Positions 23,908 to 31,868 of a stretch of 48,694 nt of DNA are shown piece by piece (the first letter of the stretch is position 1; every line of letters begins with the position of its first letter). The position numbers and the translations under genes are program-made. Below the pieces are notes generated by a model that saw only the letters and a program-made list of their open reading frames with translations, did no database searches and was not told the DNA's origin. This DNA is from an uncultured Bacilli bacterium (GTDB lineage Bacteria; Bacillota_I; Bacilli_A; RF39; UBA660), in contig CAKONF010000004.1 in the NCBI GenBank assembly GCA_934097015.1, positions 1 through 48,694 of the forward strand, given 5' to 3'.

Positions 23908-24366
23908 ATGAAAAAAGCAATAAACATATTTTTAATAATATTATTAGTAATAATTGAATTATTAACAATAACTTTTATAACATTAAAAATAACTATAAAC
24001 AAAAATAATATTAATAAAATAATAAAACAAACTACAAAAGAAATTTCTAAAAATAAAGAAATAACAGAAAATTTAACTGATAAAATTAATAAAGAAACTA
24101 ATATAGATAAAAAAGTAATAGAATCTACATTAAATAGTAAAACAGCACAAGATATACTAAGTGTTATAACTAGCAATGTAATAGATTATAAATTAGGTAA
24201 AAGTGAAAAAATGACTAAAGAGAAACTAAATGAATTAGCAGAAAATAATATAGATAAGGTTATTAGTGAATCAGGTTATGATATAACTGATAAAGAAAAA
24301 GAAAATATATTAAATAATATAAAAAATAATGGAAATTATATAATAGAAAGTATATATGGTGAATAA
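23908..24366 (+). CDS. Hypothetical signal-anchored protein
   Basis: A 152-residue protein with one N-terminal membrane helix (about 5-28) and a Lys/Asn/Glu-rich helical remainder, predicted outside the cell. It begins 2 bases after the previous stop, and its stop overlaps the next start (TAATG), so the three genes are translationally linked. No family was recognised. Confidence 0.6.
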   Translation: MKKAINIFLIILLVIIELLTITFITLKITINKNNINKIIKQTTKEISKNKEITENLTDKINKETNIDKKVIESTLNSKTAQDILSVITSNVIDYKLGKSEKMTKEKLNELAENNIDKVISESGYDITDKEKENILNNIKNNGNYIIESIYGE

Positions 24367-24695
24367 TGAAAAACTTATTTAAATTACTGGATACAAAATA
24401 TTTAATATTATTAATTATAAGTTTATTATTAGTAATAACAATATTATTTATAAATAATAAAAATAATAAAAAAACAATTAAAACTATTAGTATAACAACA
24501 CTAATTATATCTATTATTGTATTAATAATTTCATTCATTTTACCATTTATCATAAAATTTTTACCTATTAATGAAACAATATATTTATTATTAAAATCTA
24601 TAATTAGTAATATAAAAAGCACATTATCTTTAATATCAATCATATTAATTGTTATAAACATAATAATAATATTACTTATAAATAAAAGTGAATAA
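24366..24695 (+). CDS. Small integral membrane protein
   Basis: A 109-residue protein with three hydrophobic helices (about 12-30, 38-65 and 75-105) and a short basic loop of Asn and Lys. The ATG overlaps the previous stop codon by one base. It is the last of three linked membrane-protein genes upstream of sigG. No family was recognised. Confidence 0.6.
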   Translation: MKNLFKLLDTKYLILLIISLLLVITILFINNKNNKKTIKTISITTLIISIIVLIISFILPFIIKFLPINETIYLLLKSIISNIKSTLSLISIILIVINIIIILLINKSE

Positions 24696-24739
24696 ATTAA
24701 TATTCTTTTTACCAAAATAAGGTAGAAAGGATATTTTTT

Positions 24740-25516
24740 ATGAGTAAATATAAAGTTGATATAGCAGGAATAAATACAAATAGCTTACCAGTATTAAAAA
24801 ATGATGAAATGATTATATTATTCAAAAAATTAAGAAACGGAGATAAGTTAGCAAAAGAAACTATAGTAAATGGTAATTTAAAATTAGTTTTAAGTTTAGT
24901 ACAAAAATATAATACAGGAAAATGTGATATGAACGACTTATTTCAAATAGGATGTGTAGGATTAATAAAAGCAGTAGATAATTTTGATTTATCATTTAAC
25001 GTACAATTTTCTACTTATGCAGTACCACTTATTCTAGGTGAAATAAGAAGATATATAAGAGGACTTACTGACGTTAGAATAGCAAGGAGTATAAAAGATA
25101 CAGCATATAAAATATTAAAATACAAAGACGAATATTTATTAAAATATGGCAAAGAAGCAACAAACGATGAAATATGTGAATCTCTAGGATTAACCGAATA
25201 CAATTTAGGTAATGCTCTTAATTCATTAAAACCAACTATGTCTATATATGAGCCAATTTATAATGATGGTGGTGACACTATATATTTAGAAGACCAAATA
25301 GCAGATGTAAAAAACAATAATAATGATAGAGATGAATTACTAGGATTAAGACGTGCACTAACAAAAATAAAAGAAAGAGAAAGAAATATATTAAGAGATA
25401 GATATATAGTAGGAAAAACACAAACAGAAATAGCAAATGAATTAGGAGTAAGTCAAGCACAAGTATCTAGATTAGAAAAAAGTGCCATAAATAATGTTAA
25501 AAGATTAATAAAATAA
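24740..25516 (+). CDS. sigG: Sporulation sigma factor SigG
   Basis: A forespore sigma factor directing late forespore transcription in endospore formers. The N-terminus KVDIAGINTNSLPVLKNDEM matches SigG specifically. Region 2 has NGNLKLVLSLVQKYN and VQFSTYAVPLILGEIRRYIR. The linker has MSIYEPIYNDGGDTIYLEDQ, again SigG-like, and region 4 ends with GKTQTEIANELGVSQAQVSR. At 258 residues it is full length with no damage seen. The usual partners spoIIGA and sigE are not adjacent; instead ylmC and lspA follow. An SD of AGAAAGGA precedes ATG. Confidence 0.92.
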   Translation: MSKYKVDIAGINTNSLPVLKNDEMIILFKKLRNGDKLAKETIVNGNLKLVLSLVQKYNTGKCDMNDLFQIGCVGLIKAVDNFDLSFNVQFSTYAVPLILGEIRRYIRGLTDVRIARSIKDTAYKILKYKDEYLLKYGKEATNDEICESLGLTEYNLGNALNSLKPTMSIYEPIYNDGGDTIYLEDQIADVKNNNNDRDELLGLRRALTKIKERERNILRDRYIVGKTQTEIANELGVSQAQVSRLEKSAINNVKRLIK

Positions 25517-25540
25517 CATATAATTTAATGGTGGTATATT

Positions 25541-25768
25541 TTGAAAATAAGTGATTTACAAGATAAAACGGTTATAAATATAAATGATGGAAAAAATTTA
25601 GGAAATATAGTAGATTTAGAAATGGATAATAATGGACAAATAATAAATTTTACATCAATACCAAGAAGACATATATTTAGATTATTTTTATCAAATAAAG
25701 AAACAATATTTAAAATGTCAGATATAAAAAAAATAGGGCAAGATGTTATACTTGTAGAAATAAATTAA
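25541..25768 (+). CDS. ylmC: YlmC/YmxH-family PRC-barrel protein
   Basis: A 75-residue PRC-barrel protein (MKISDLQDKTVININDGKNL, then GNIVDLEMDNNG). In Bacillus the homolog lies close downstream of sigG, and here it follows sigG by 24 bases, so the assignment is supported by both sequence and order. TTG is the start codon, preceded by GGTGG. Members of the family are associated with sporulation, but no biochemical role is established. Likely cotranscribed with sigG. Confidence 0.8.
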   Translation: MKISDLQDKTVININDGKNLGNIVDLEMDNNGQIINFTSIPRRHIFRLFLSNKETIFKMSDIKKIGQDVILVEIN

Positions 25769-25796
25769 ATAATATATAATTATATAGGTGATATTA

Positions 25797-26273
25797 ATGT
25801 CAAAAAAAATATATATCATATCTTTAATAACATTTATATTAGATCAAATAACTAAATCAATTATAAGCACATATATGAAATTAAATGATAGTATACAAAT
25901 TATAAAAGATTTCTTTTATATAAGATATATAAACAATAAAGGTGCTTCATGGGGAATATTAGAAAACAATACTATATTACTAATAATATTAAGTATAATA
26001 GCAATAATAATTATATTTAGATATTCATATTCATTTAAAACAACTAAATTAAATACTTATGGATTTGGATTATTATTAGGCGGTATACTAGGTAATTTAT
26101 CTGATAGATTAATATTTGGATATGTAAAAGATTTTTTAGATTTTATAATATTTAAATATGATTTTCCAGTATTTAATATAGCAGATATTTGTATAGTAAT
26201 AGGAGTTATATTGTTAATAATATCAATTTTAAAAGGAGAAGATAATAGTGGAAGTAAAAGTAGTAGAAAATGA
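25797..26273 (+). CDS. lspA: Lipoprotein signal peptidase (signal peptidase II)
   Basis: A four-helix membrane aspartyl protease that removes signal peptides from prolipoproteins. LDQITKSII marks helix 1. NNKGASWGIL, GNLSDRLIFGYVKDFLDF with the first catalytic Asp, and FNIADICIVIG with the second are all present. At 158 residues it is of normal length. I chose ATG 25797 because AGGTGATATTA precedes it; GTG 25788 is unlikely. It overlaps rluD by 26 bases. The lipoprotein at 31274 is a probable substrate. Confidence 0.92.
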   Translation: MSKKIYIISLITFILDQITKSIISTYMKLNDSIQIIKDFFYIRYINNKGASWGILENNTILLIILSIIAIIIIFRYSYSFKTTKLNTYGFGLLLGGILGNLSDRLIFGYVKDFLDFIIFKYDFPVFNIADICIVIGVILLIISILKGEDNSGSKSSRK

Positions 26274-27138
26274 TATTAGAATAGATAAATATTTATCTAA
26301 TAATACAGAATTATCTAGAACTTTAATATCTAAAATGATTGATAAGGGTTATATATTAGTTAATGGTAAAAAAACTAAAAATAATTATAAAGTTAAAGAA
26401 AATGATATAATCAACATAGATGATAGTTTCCAAGAAGAAATTAATATTGAACCAGAAGAAATGAAGTTAGATATAGTATATGAAGATAATGATATTATGA
26501 TTATAAATAAACCAAGCGGTATGGTAGTTCATCCAGGAAATGGTAATTATAAAGGTACGTTAGTTAATGGATTAATGTATTATACTAAAAGTTTAAGTGA
26601 TGTTAATGGAGAGATTAGACCAGGTATAGTACATAGAATAGATAAAGATACAAGCGGATTAATAATAGTTGCAAAGAATAATAAAACACATGAAATATTA
26701 GGCAATTATTTTAAAAATAAAAGTATTACAAGAACATATATAGCACTAGTAAAAGGTGAAATAGGTACTAACAGTGGTACTATTGATGCCCCTATAGGTA
26801 GAAGTGATAAAGATAGAAAAAAAATGGCTGTAACAGCAAAAAACTCAAAAAATGCTATTACACATTTCACAGTTTTAAAAAGATATAAAGGTTATACTTT
26901 AATAAAATGCAAATTAGATACAGGAAGAACACATCAAATAAGAGTACATATGGCATACATAGGACATCCAGTTTATAATGACCCAGTATATACAAATGAT
27001 AAGTGTAGTGATTTTGGACAATTCTTACATTCATATTCAATGGAGTTTATTCATCCAATTACAAAAGAAAAAATGTACTTCGAATGTCCTTTACCAGAAT
27101 ATTTTAATGAATTTTTAAAATGTTTAGAAGAAAAATAA
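26248..27138 (+). CDS. rluD: RluD-type 23S rRNA pseudouridine synthase
   Basis: An N-terminal S4 domain (about 1-75) is followed by the RluA/RluD catalytic domain. The active-site motif is GIVHRIDKDTSGLIIVAKN, with the catalytic Asp in HRIDKD. GRTHQIRVHMAYIGHPVYND and a late IHPITKEKMYFECPLP complete the family pattern. The start is GTG with AAAGGAGA 7 bases upstream, inside lspA. The lspA-rluD pair is common in Firmicutes. Confidence 0.92.
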   Translation: MEVKVVENDIRIDKYLSNNTELSRTLISKMIDKGYILVNGKKTKNNYKVKENDIINIDDSFQEEINIEPEEMKLDIVYEDNDIMIINKPSGMVVHPGNGNYKGTLVNGLMYYTKSLSDVNGEIRPGIVHRIDKDTSGLIIVAKNNKTHEILGNYFKNKSITRTYIALVKGEIGTNSGTIDAPIGRSDKDRKKMAVTAKNSKNAITHFTVLKRYKGYTLIKCKLDTGRTHQIRVHMAYIGHPVYNDPVYTNDKCSDFGQFLHSYSMEFIHPITKEKMYFECPLPEYFNEFLKCLEEK

Positions 27139-27148
27139 TAATAAACTA

Positions 27149-27440
27149 TTGATTACTAATTGTTAATTTGATATATTATATTTAGAGTAGAGTTGTTAAA
27201 AAATGAATTATTATATATTGTTGAAAAGTTAATTAAAGGCTGTATAACTTCTCTCCCGACCTCGAATATTTGTTCGGGGGGGGGGGTTATAACGAAGTTA
27301 AAAATATGGTCTTTTTTTGTGTGCTATATCGACAAAATATTCTAGTAAAATATGCTTTAATAAAACTAGTACTATAGGCCCATGTTAATAATAAAACAAA
27401 AATTATATAATAATTATATATGATAAGGAGTAGATATCAA
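27149..27440 (+). promoter_or_regulatory. Leader element C: promoter plus structured leader with G11 run
   Basis: This fills the 302-base gap after rluD. Promoter TTGATT (27149-27154), 17-bp spacer, TATATT (27172-27177). A long stem pairs AAAGGCTGTAT with ATATGGTCTTT (several G-U pairs), with AACTT/AAGTT inside. The inner hairpin CGAA/TTCG opens onto an 11-base G-run (27276-27286) opposite CCCGACC. The GGTAGAAATACC hairpin of A, B and D is absent. tagtactataggcccat (27367-27383) is shared exactly with A. No 11-base complement of the start codon was found, but AATTATTATATA (27206-27217) complements 27404-27415 just ahead of the SD. That match is weaker evidence because it is pure AT. Confidence 0.55.
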
Positions 27441-29300
27441 ATGACAAAGAAAGAAAAAATAATAGTTAGTACGGCAGGAATATTTTTAGTACTTTTAATT
27501 CTTGTAGGATTAACTTATGCGTACTTTTTAACAAGAATAAAAGGAAATACAAATGAAAAGAGTATAAGTGTATCGACAGCAAATTTAATATTAGAATACG
27601 CAGATATAGACGATATTGTTGTAGGTGGAGAAAATGTAGAACCAGGTACAACATGGACTAAAAAATTTAGTGCAACAAATAAAGGTAGTAAAAAAGTAGA
27701 ATATGGTGTGGCACTAGAAAATGTTTTAAATACATTAGAAAGAACAAAAGACTTAGTATATACGTTAAATTGTACCAGTAGCTTAGGGACAGATTGTAAT
27801 AAAGTAGAAACAGAACAAGAGTTTCCTGTAATAGGAACAATATTAATAACAAATAACATAGAACCAGAAGAAGTACAAAGTTATGAACTAATAGTTTCAT
27901 ATAAAGAACAAAATGAAGATCAAAATGTTGATATGAATAAAAAAATATATGCAAAGGCAAATATAGTAGATCCAAAAACATTTAATGTATATGAAAAATC
28001 TCAGTTAAATAATATTATAATTGCAAGTGCACGTAATGCAAGTAATAATAGTGATAGTAAAAGAACTTCTTATGGTAGTGAAATAACTGCATTTGATTCT
28101 ATTACATGGACTAAATATTATGATGAATTTACAACTTCATATGAAGAAACTAATCCAAGTATAACGTATTGGCAAATAGCAGATACATTTAATGATATAG
28201 AAAATAATAATACAACAAAACCAACTACAATAACAGAAGCAGTTGGAAAATATATAAATATTTCGTATCCAGACTATAAAATAGTATTTTTAGAATCATA
28301 TAATGAAACAACTCAAGTTGCAACATTTAAAAATTTAAAAGTTGAATATGAAAAAGTTTTAAACAATGCTCCAGATGATTATGGAACAAGTTATTATTAT
28401 AGAGGAAATCCCCAAGATAATTATGTATCATTTGCAGGATTGGTATGGAGAATAGTAAGAATAAATGGAGATGGAACTGTAAGAATAATATTAGATGATG
28501 AAGGAATAAAAACAGCATTTAATAGCTATGAAAATGTTTATGCAGATAATGCTGGAGTAGGATATATGTATGGAACACCAGGAAGTGATACATATTTAAA
28601 AACACACGAAAATATTAATAGTAGTACTGTTAAACAAGTCCTTGATTCTTGGTATGAAGAAAATATAGAAAACAATACATTACATTATGAAAAGTATTTA
28701 GCAGATACATTATTTTGTGGTGATAAATCATTAGCAGATAAAGATTTAGTTCAAAATGATGGAACTGGTCTAGGTTATGGAAAAAATAAAACATATTATA
28801 AAAAAACAGAAAATTCTATAAAATTAGTCGAAAATGTTTTAACATTAAAGTGTGCTAATTATGAAGATAATAATTATTCAAAGTACACATCAAAGCTTGA
28901 AAATAATACAACTATAAACGACAAAATAAATATTAATAATGATCTAAAACATCCTATAGGACTAATATCGTTTGATGAAGTGGTATACGCTGGATTTAAT
29001 GGAAAAACTCCATACGGTTTTAATTATGGATATTATTTATATAGAACAGATTTTGTTAATTATGTGTTCTGGAGTATGACACCTTCAGTTATGGTGGATG
29101 ATAATACTTATGTATATACATTTAATAAAAATATTAATTTTGCAACAACTGTTTCAAAAGAAGAAATATTAAACCAACGTTTAAATACAATAATTGAATA
29201 TAGAGCTAGACCAGTAATAAATTTACGTTCAGACTTATTAATAAGTAGTGGAGATGGAACAGAAACAAATCCATATCAAGTAAAATTGCCAACAGAATAG
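27441..29300 (+). CDS. Modular SipW/TasA-type surface protein, tandem copy 1
   Basis: A 619-residue protein. Membrane/cleavage segment GIFLVLLILVGLTYAYFLT (about 11-29), then the TasA/camelysin-like domain with NLILEYADIDDIVVGGENVE, TTWTKKFSATNKGSKKVEYG and PEEVQSYELIVSYKE (to about 175). The middle (about 180-310) is unlike its relatives. The distal block YYYRGNPQDNYVSFAGLVWR starts near 317, and the tail is RPVINLRSDLLISSGDGTET. ATG 27441 follows AAGGAG at SD distance; the ATG at 27420 precedes the SD and is rejected. It is driven by leader element C and followed 12 bases later by a second family gene. Confidence 0.82.
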   Translation: MTKKEKIIVSTAGIFLVLLILVGLTYAYFLTRIKGNTNEKSISVSTANLILEYADIDDIVVGGENVEPGTTWTKKFSATNKGSKKVEYGVALENVLNTLERTKDLVYTLNCTSSLGTDCNKVETEQEFPVIGTILITNNIEPEEVQSYELIVSYKEQNEDQNVDMNKKIYAKANIVDPKTFNVYEKSQLNNIIIASARNASNNSDSKRTSYGSEITAFDSITWTKYYDEFTTSYEETNPSITYWQIADTFNDIENNNTTKPTTITEAVGKYINISYPDYKIVFLESYNETTQVATFKNLKVEYEKVLNNAPDDYGTSYYYRGNPQDNYVSFAGLVWRIVRINGDGTVRIILDDEGIKTAFNSYENVYADNAGVGYMYGTPGSDTYLKTHENINSSTVKQVLDSWYEENIENNTLHYEKYLADTLFCGDKSLADKDLVQNDGTGLGYGKNKTYYKKTENSIKLVENVLTLKCANYEDNNYSKYTSKLENNTTINDKININNDLKHPIGLISFDEVVYAGFNGKTPYGFNYGYYLYRTDFVNYVFWSMTPSVMVDDNTYVYTFNKNINFATTVSKEEILNQRLNTIIEYRARPVINLRSDLLISSGDGTETNPYQVKLPTE

Positions 29301-29312
29301 GAAGTGAATTAA

Positions 29313-31193
29313 ATGACAAAGAAACAGAAAATAATAGTAAGTACGACAGGAATATTCCTAGTACTTTTAATTCTTGTAGGATTGACTTATGCATATTTCT
29401 TAACAAGAATAAAAGGAAATGAAAATGAAAAAAGTATAAGTGTATCAACTGCAAACTTAATATTAGAATATGCAGATATAGATGACATTGTTGTAGGTGG
29501 AGAAAATGTAGAACCAGGCACAACATGGACTAAAAAATTTAGTGCAACAAACAAAGGTAGTAAAAAAGTAGAATATGGTGTAGCATTAGAAAAAGTTGTA
29601 AATACTTTAACGAGAAGATCGGATTTAGTATATACGTTAAATTGTACTAGTAGTTTAGGGACTACTTGTAATAAAGTAGAAACAGAACAAGAATTTCCAA
29701 TAATAGGAACAATACTAATAACAAATAACATAGAACCAGAAGAAGTACAAAGTTATGAATTAATAGTTTCATATAAAGAAATGAATGAAGATCAAAGTGT
29801 TGATATGAATAAAAAAATATATGCAAAGACAAATATAGTAGATCCAAAAACATTTGGGGCATTAGGAAGTGGAACACTTGCTAGTGCCTTAGTTGAAAGT
29901 GCAAAAACTGCTGCTGCTTCAAATGATCAAATAAGAACAATTTATAAAGAAGTTCCATTAACTAGTCCTGGAAATGAAATTAGTATAACTAAATACAAAA
30001 CAGAAAATGAAAGTGGAATAGAATTTAATACAGAAGAAGAATTTTCTATAGAAGAACAATATCAAAATTATTATTGGACTTATGCTACAGGTTATAGTGT
30101 TGATGAAACTACAGGAAAAATGTCCTTAAATAGTCCAACTGTTTCAGAAAAACAATATAATTCTATGTATAATGAATTAGTTGGAAAATATATAGCTTCA
30201 TCTACAATACCTAACAACTGTAAAGAAACCCAAATTATAGCAGAAAACACCAAAAATTTAAATAATATATACAAAATCACATCAGCAACCAATTCTAAAT
30301 TAACAGTAAAAAGAATTATACCCACTGCTATTAGTCAAGAAAAAACTTTATCTTTGAGCGAAGATGATTATGGATTAAGTTATTATTTTAGAGGTGGTAT
30401 TGTAGATAATTATGTTAATTTTGCAGGAATGTGTTGGAGAATAGTCAGAATTCAAGGAGATGGAAGTGTCAAAGTAGTTTTGGAAGACAAAAATACAACG
30501 TGTGAATCAAATCAGTATACTGGTAATTGGAATTATTCAAAAGTTAATTTTGGATATGATTACACTAATGGAAAAGATAGAATTCCAGCATTTTTAAATC
30601 CTATTACTGAAAAAGAAACTGCATTAGCTACAAAAGCAGAGGAATTTCAATCTGAATTGGATAAAAAAATAAAACAAACATATGGAGAAAATGAAAGCAA
30701 TTCATCTAAATTAAAAGCAGGAGATTGGTGTTTAACAGAAAAAATATATAATTCTTACTATACAACAGCGGGTTTAAGACTATGGAAAGATGATACAAGA
30801 TATGCATCAAATATTTGTGATGGCACAAAACTAACAAATTTTTATGATAATAAAGATATGTATGTTGCTACATTGACTGCAGATGAAATAGTTTTTTCAG
30901 GGACGATAGTAATATCAAACGATAGCATTCATAATGTTTATAACACAAGTCATTATCTATTTAATGATTATATGTTAGAATTAGAAGACAAAAGTTCATT
31001 TAAATATTATACACTAACATATAGCAGTAAATTAGTTTATTATAGAGTATTTACCGTAGCAGTTCCAGGATTTATTGTCCCACAAATGGCAAACTTTGGA
31101 GAAATAGATTTTAGACCAGCAATAATTTTATCCTCAGATACACAATTATTAAGCGGAAATGGATTAAAAACAAACCCATACGAAATAAAATAA
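29313..31193 (+). CDS. Modular SipW/TasA-type surface protein, tandem copy 2
   Basis: A 626-residue protein. For about 60 residues from SISVSTANL its beta domain is identical at protein level to tandem copy 1, while the DNA differs at many synonymous sites. This points to an older duplication under strong selection or repeated exchange. The first 170 residues are conserved, then DPKFTGALG-type sequence and a distinct middle follow. The block YYFRGGIVDNYVNFAGMC lies near 356, and the tail is RPAIILSSDTQLLSGNGLKT. It has no leader of its own; GGAAGTGAA serves as SD 12 bases after the previous stop, so it depends on leader C. Confidence 0.82.
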   Translation: MTKKQKIIVSTTGIFLVLLILVGLTYAYFLTRIKGNENEKSISVSTANLILEYADIDDIVVGGENVEPGTTWTKKFSATNKGSKKVEYGVALEKVVNTLTRRSDLVYTLNCTSSLGTTCNKVETEQEFPIIGTILITNNIEPEEVQSYELIVSYKEMNEDQSVDMNKKIYAKTNIVDPKTFGALGSGTLASALVESAKTAAASNDQIRTIYKEVPLTSPGNEISITKYKTENESGIEFNTEEEFSIEEQYQNYYWTYATGYSVDETTGKMSLNSPTVSEKQYNSMYNELVGKYIASSTIPNNCKETQIIAENTKNLNNIYKITSATNSKLTVKRIIPTAISQEKTLSLSEDDYGLSYYFRGGIVDNYVNFAGMCWRIVRIQGDGSVKVVLEDKNTTCESNQYTGNWNYSKVNFGYDYTNGKDRIPAFLNPITEKETALATKAEEFQSELDKKIKQTYGENESNSSKLKAGDWCLTEKIYNSYYTTAGLRLWKDDTRYASNICDGTKLTNFYDNKDMYVATLTADEIVFSGTIVISNDSIHNVYNTSHYLFNDYMLELEDKSSFKYYTLTYSSKLVYYRVFTVAVPGFIVPQMANFGEIDFRPAIILSSDTQLLSGNGLKTNPYEIK

Positions 31194-31202
31194 ATACTCT
31201 TA

Positions 31203-31227
31203 AAGTACTTATAAAGTACTTTTTTTG
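31203..31227 (+). terminator. Rho-independent terminator of the tandem surface genes
   Basis: AGTACTT and AAGTACT pair across a 3-base loop, followed by T7. Confidence 0.7.
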
Positions 31228-31273
31228 TATAAAACAATATTATTTAAACATAATAATATTGAGGAGGAAAACC

Positions 31274-31813
31274 ATGAAGAAAAAAATAACTTTTTTAGCA
31301 ATATGTTTATTAGTTTTAATAACAACAGCATGTAGTTTAGGAAACACACCTACTAGTTCAGTAGAAAGATTATTATCTAAATATAATACTAATGACGAAG
31401 AAATCGTTGTTGAATTAGATGATTATATTAATACATCTGAATTAACTGACGAACAAGCAAAAAAATATAAAGACATCTATTTAAAACAATTTAAAGATAT
31501 GAAATATGAAATAAAAGATGAAAAAATAGATGGAGATAATGCAACTGTCACAGCACAAATCACAGTATATGATTATTATAATGCTGAAAAAGAAGCTAAT
31601 GATTATCTAAACGATCATCAAGATGAATTCAAAAAAAACGATGTATATGATAAATCATTATTTACAGACTATAAATTAAAAAAATTAGAAGAAGTAAATA
31701 AAACTGTAGATTATACAATAGATTTCCAACTTACTAAAATTGATGGTAAATGGGAAGTAAATGATTTATCAAACGAACAATTAGAAAAAATACATGGAGT
31801 TTATGCATATTAG
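31274..31813 (+). CDS. Lipoprotein of unknown function
   Basis: A 179-residue protein with a signal peptide and lipobox ITTAC (Cys near residue 20), so it should be lipidated and cut by LspA. The mature part starts with SSVERLLSKYNTNDEEIV, resembling DUF4878/DUF5105-type small-molecule or wall-associated lipoproteins with a cystatin-like fold. It has alternating charged strands and ends TKIDGKWEVNDLSNEQLEKI, a common ending of that fold. ATG 31274 follows GAGGAGGAAA. It lies directly after the surface genes but has its own unit, bounded by terminators. Confidence 0.75.
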   Translation: MKKKITFLAICLLVLITTACSLGNTPTSSVERLLSKYNTNDEEIVVELDDYINTSELTDEQAKKYKDIYLKQFKDMKYEIKDEKIDGDNATVTAQITVYDYYNAEKEANDYLNDHQDEFKKNDVYDKSLFTDYKLKKLEEVNKTVDYTIDFQLTKIDGKWEVNDLSNEQLEKIHGVYAY

Positions 31814-31829
31814 ACCATTGGTCTTTTTT
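31812..31829 (+). terminator. Rho-independent terminator
   Basis: AGACC and GGTCT pair with a 3-base loop followed by TTTTT; the hairpin overlaps the lipoprotein stop codon. Confidence 0.65.
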
Positions 31830-31868
31830 CTTTTTTGTGTTAAAATATTATCATAGGGAAGTGAATAT

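Noticed and set aside
27515..27859. Long minus-strand frames within the surface genes (also 29387-29731)
   Set aside because: They are antisense shadows of a strongly conserved plus-strand coding region, with no SD, and they recur only because the plus-strand genes are paralogs.
27441..31193. Variable distal domains as targets of a diversity-generating retroelement
   Set aside because: The lectin-like tails recalled DGR targets, but no reverse transcriptase, template repeat or accessory gene is present in the window, and the differences are not adenine-specific.
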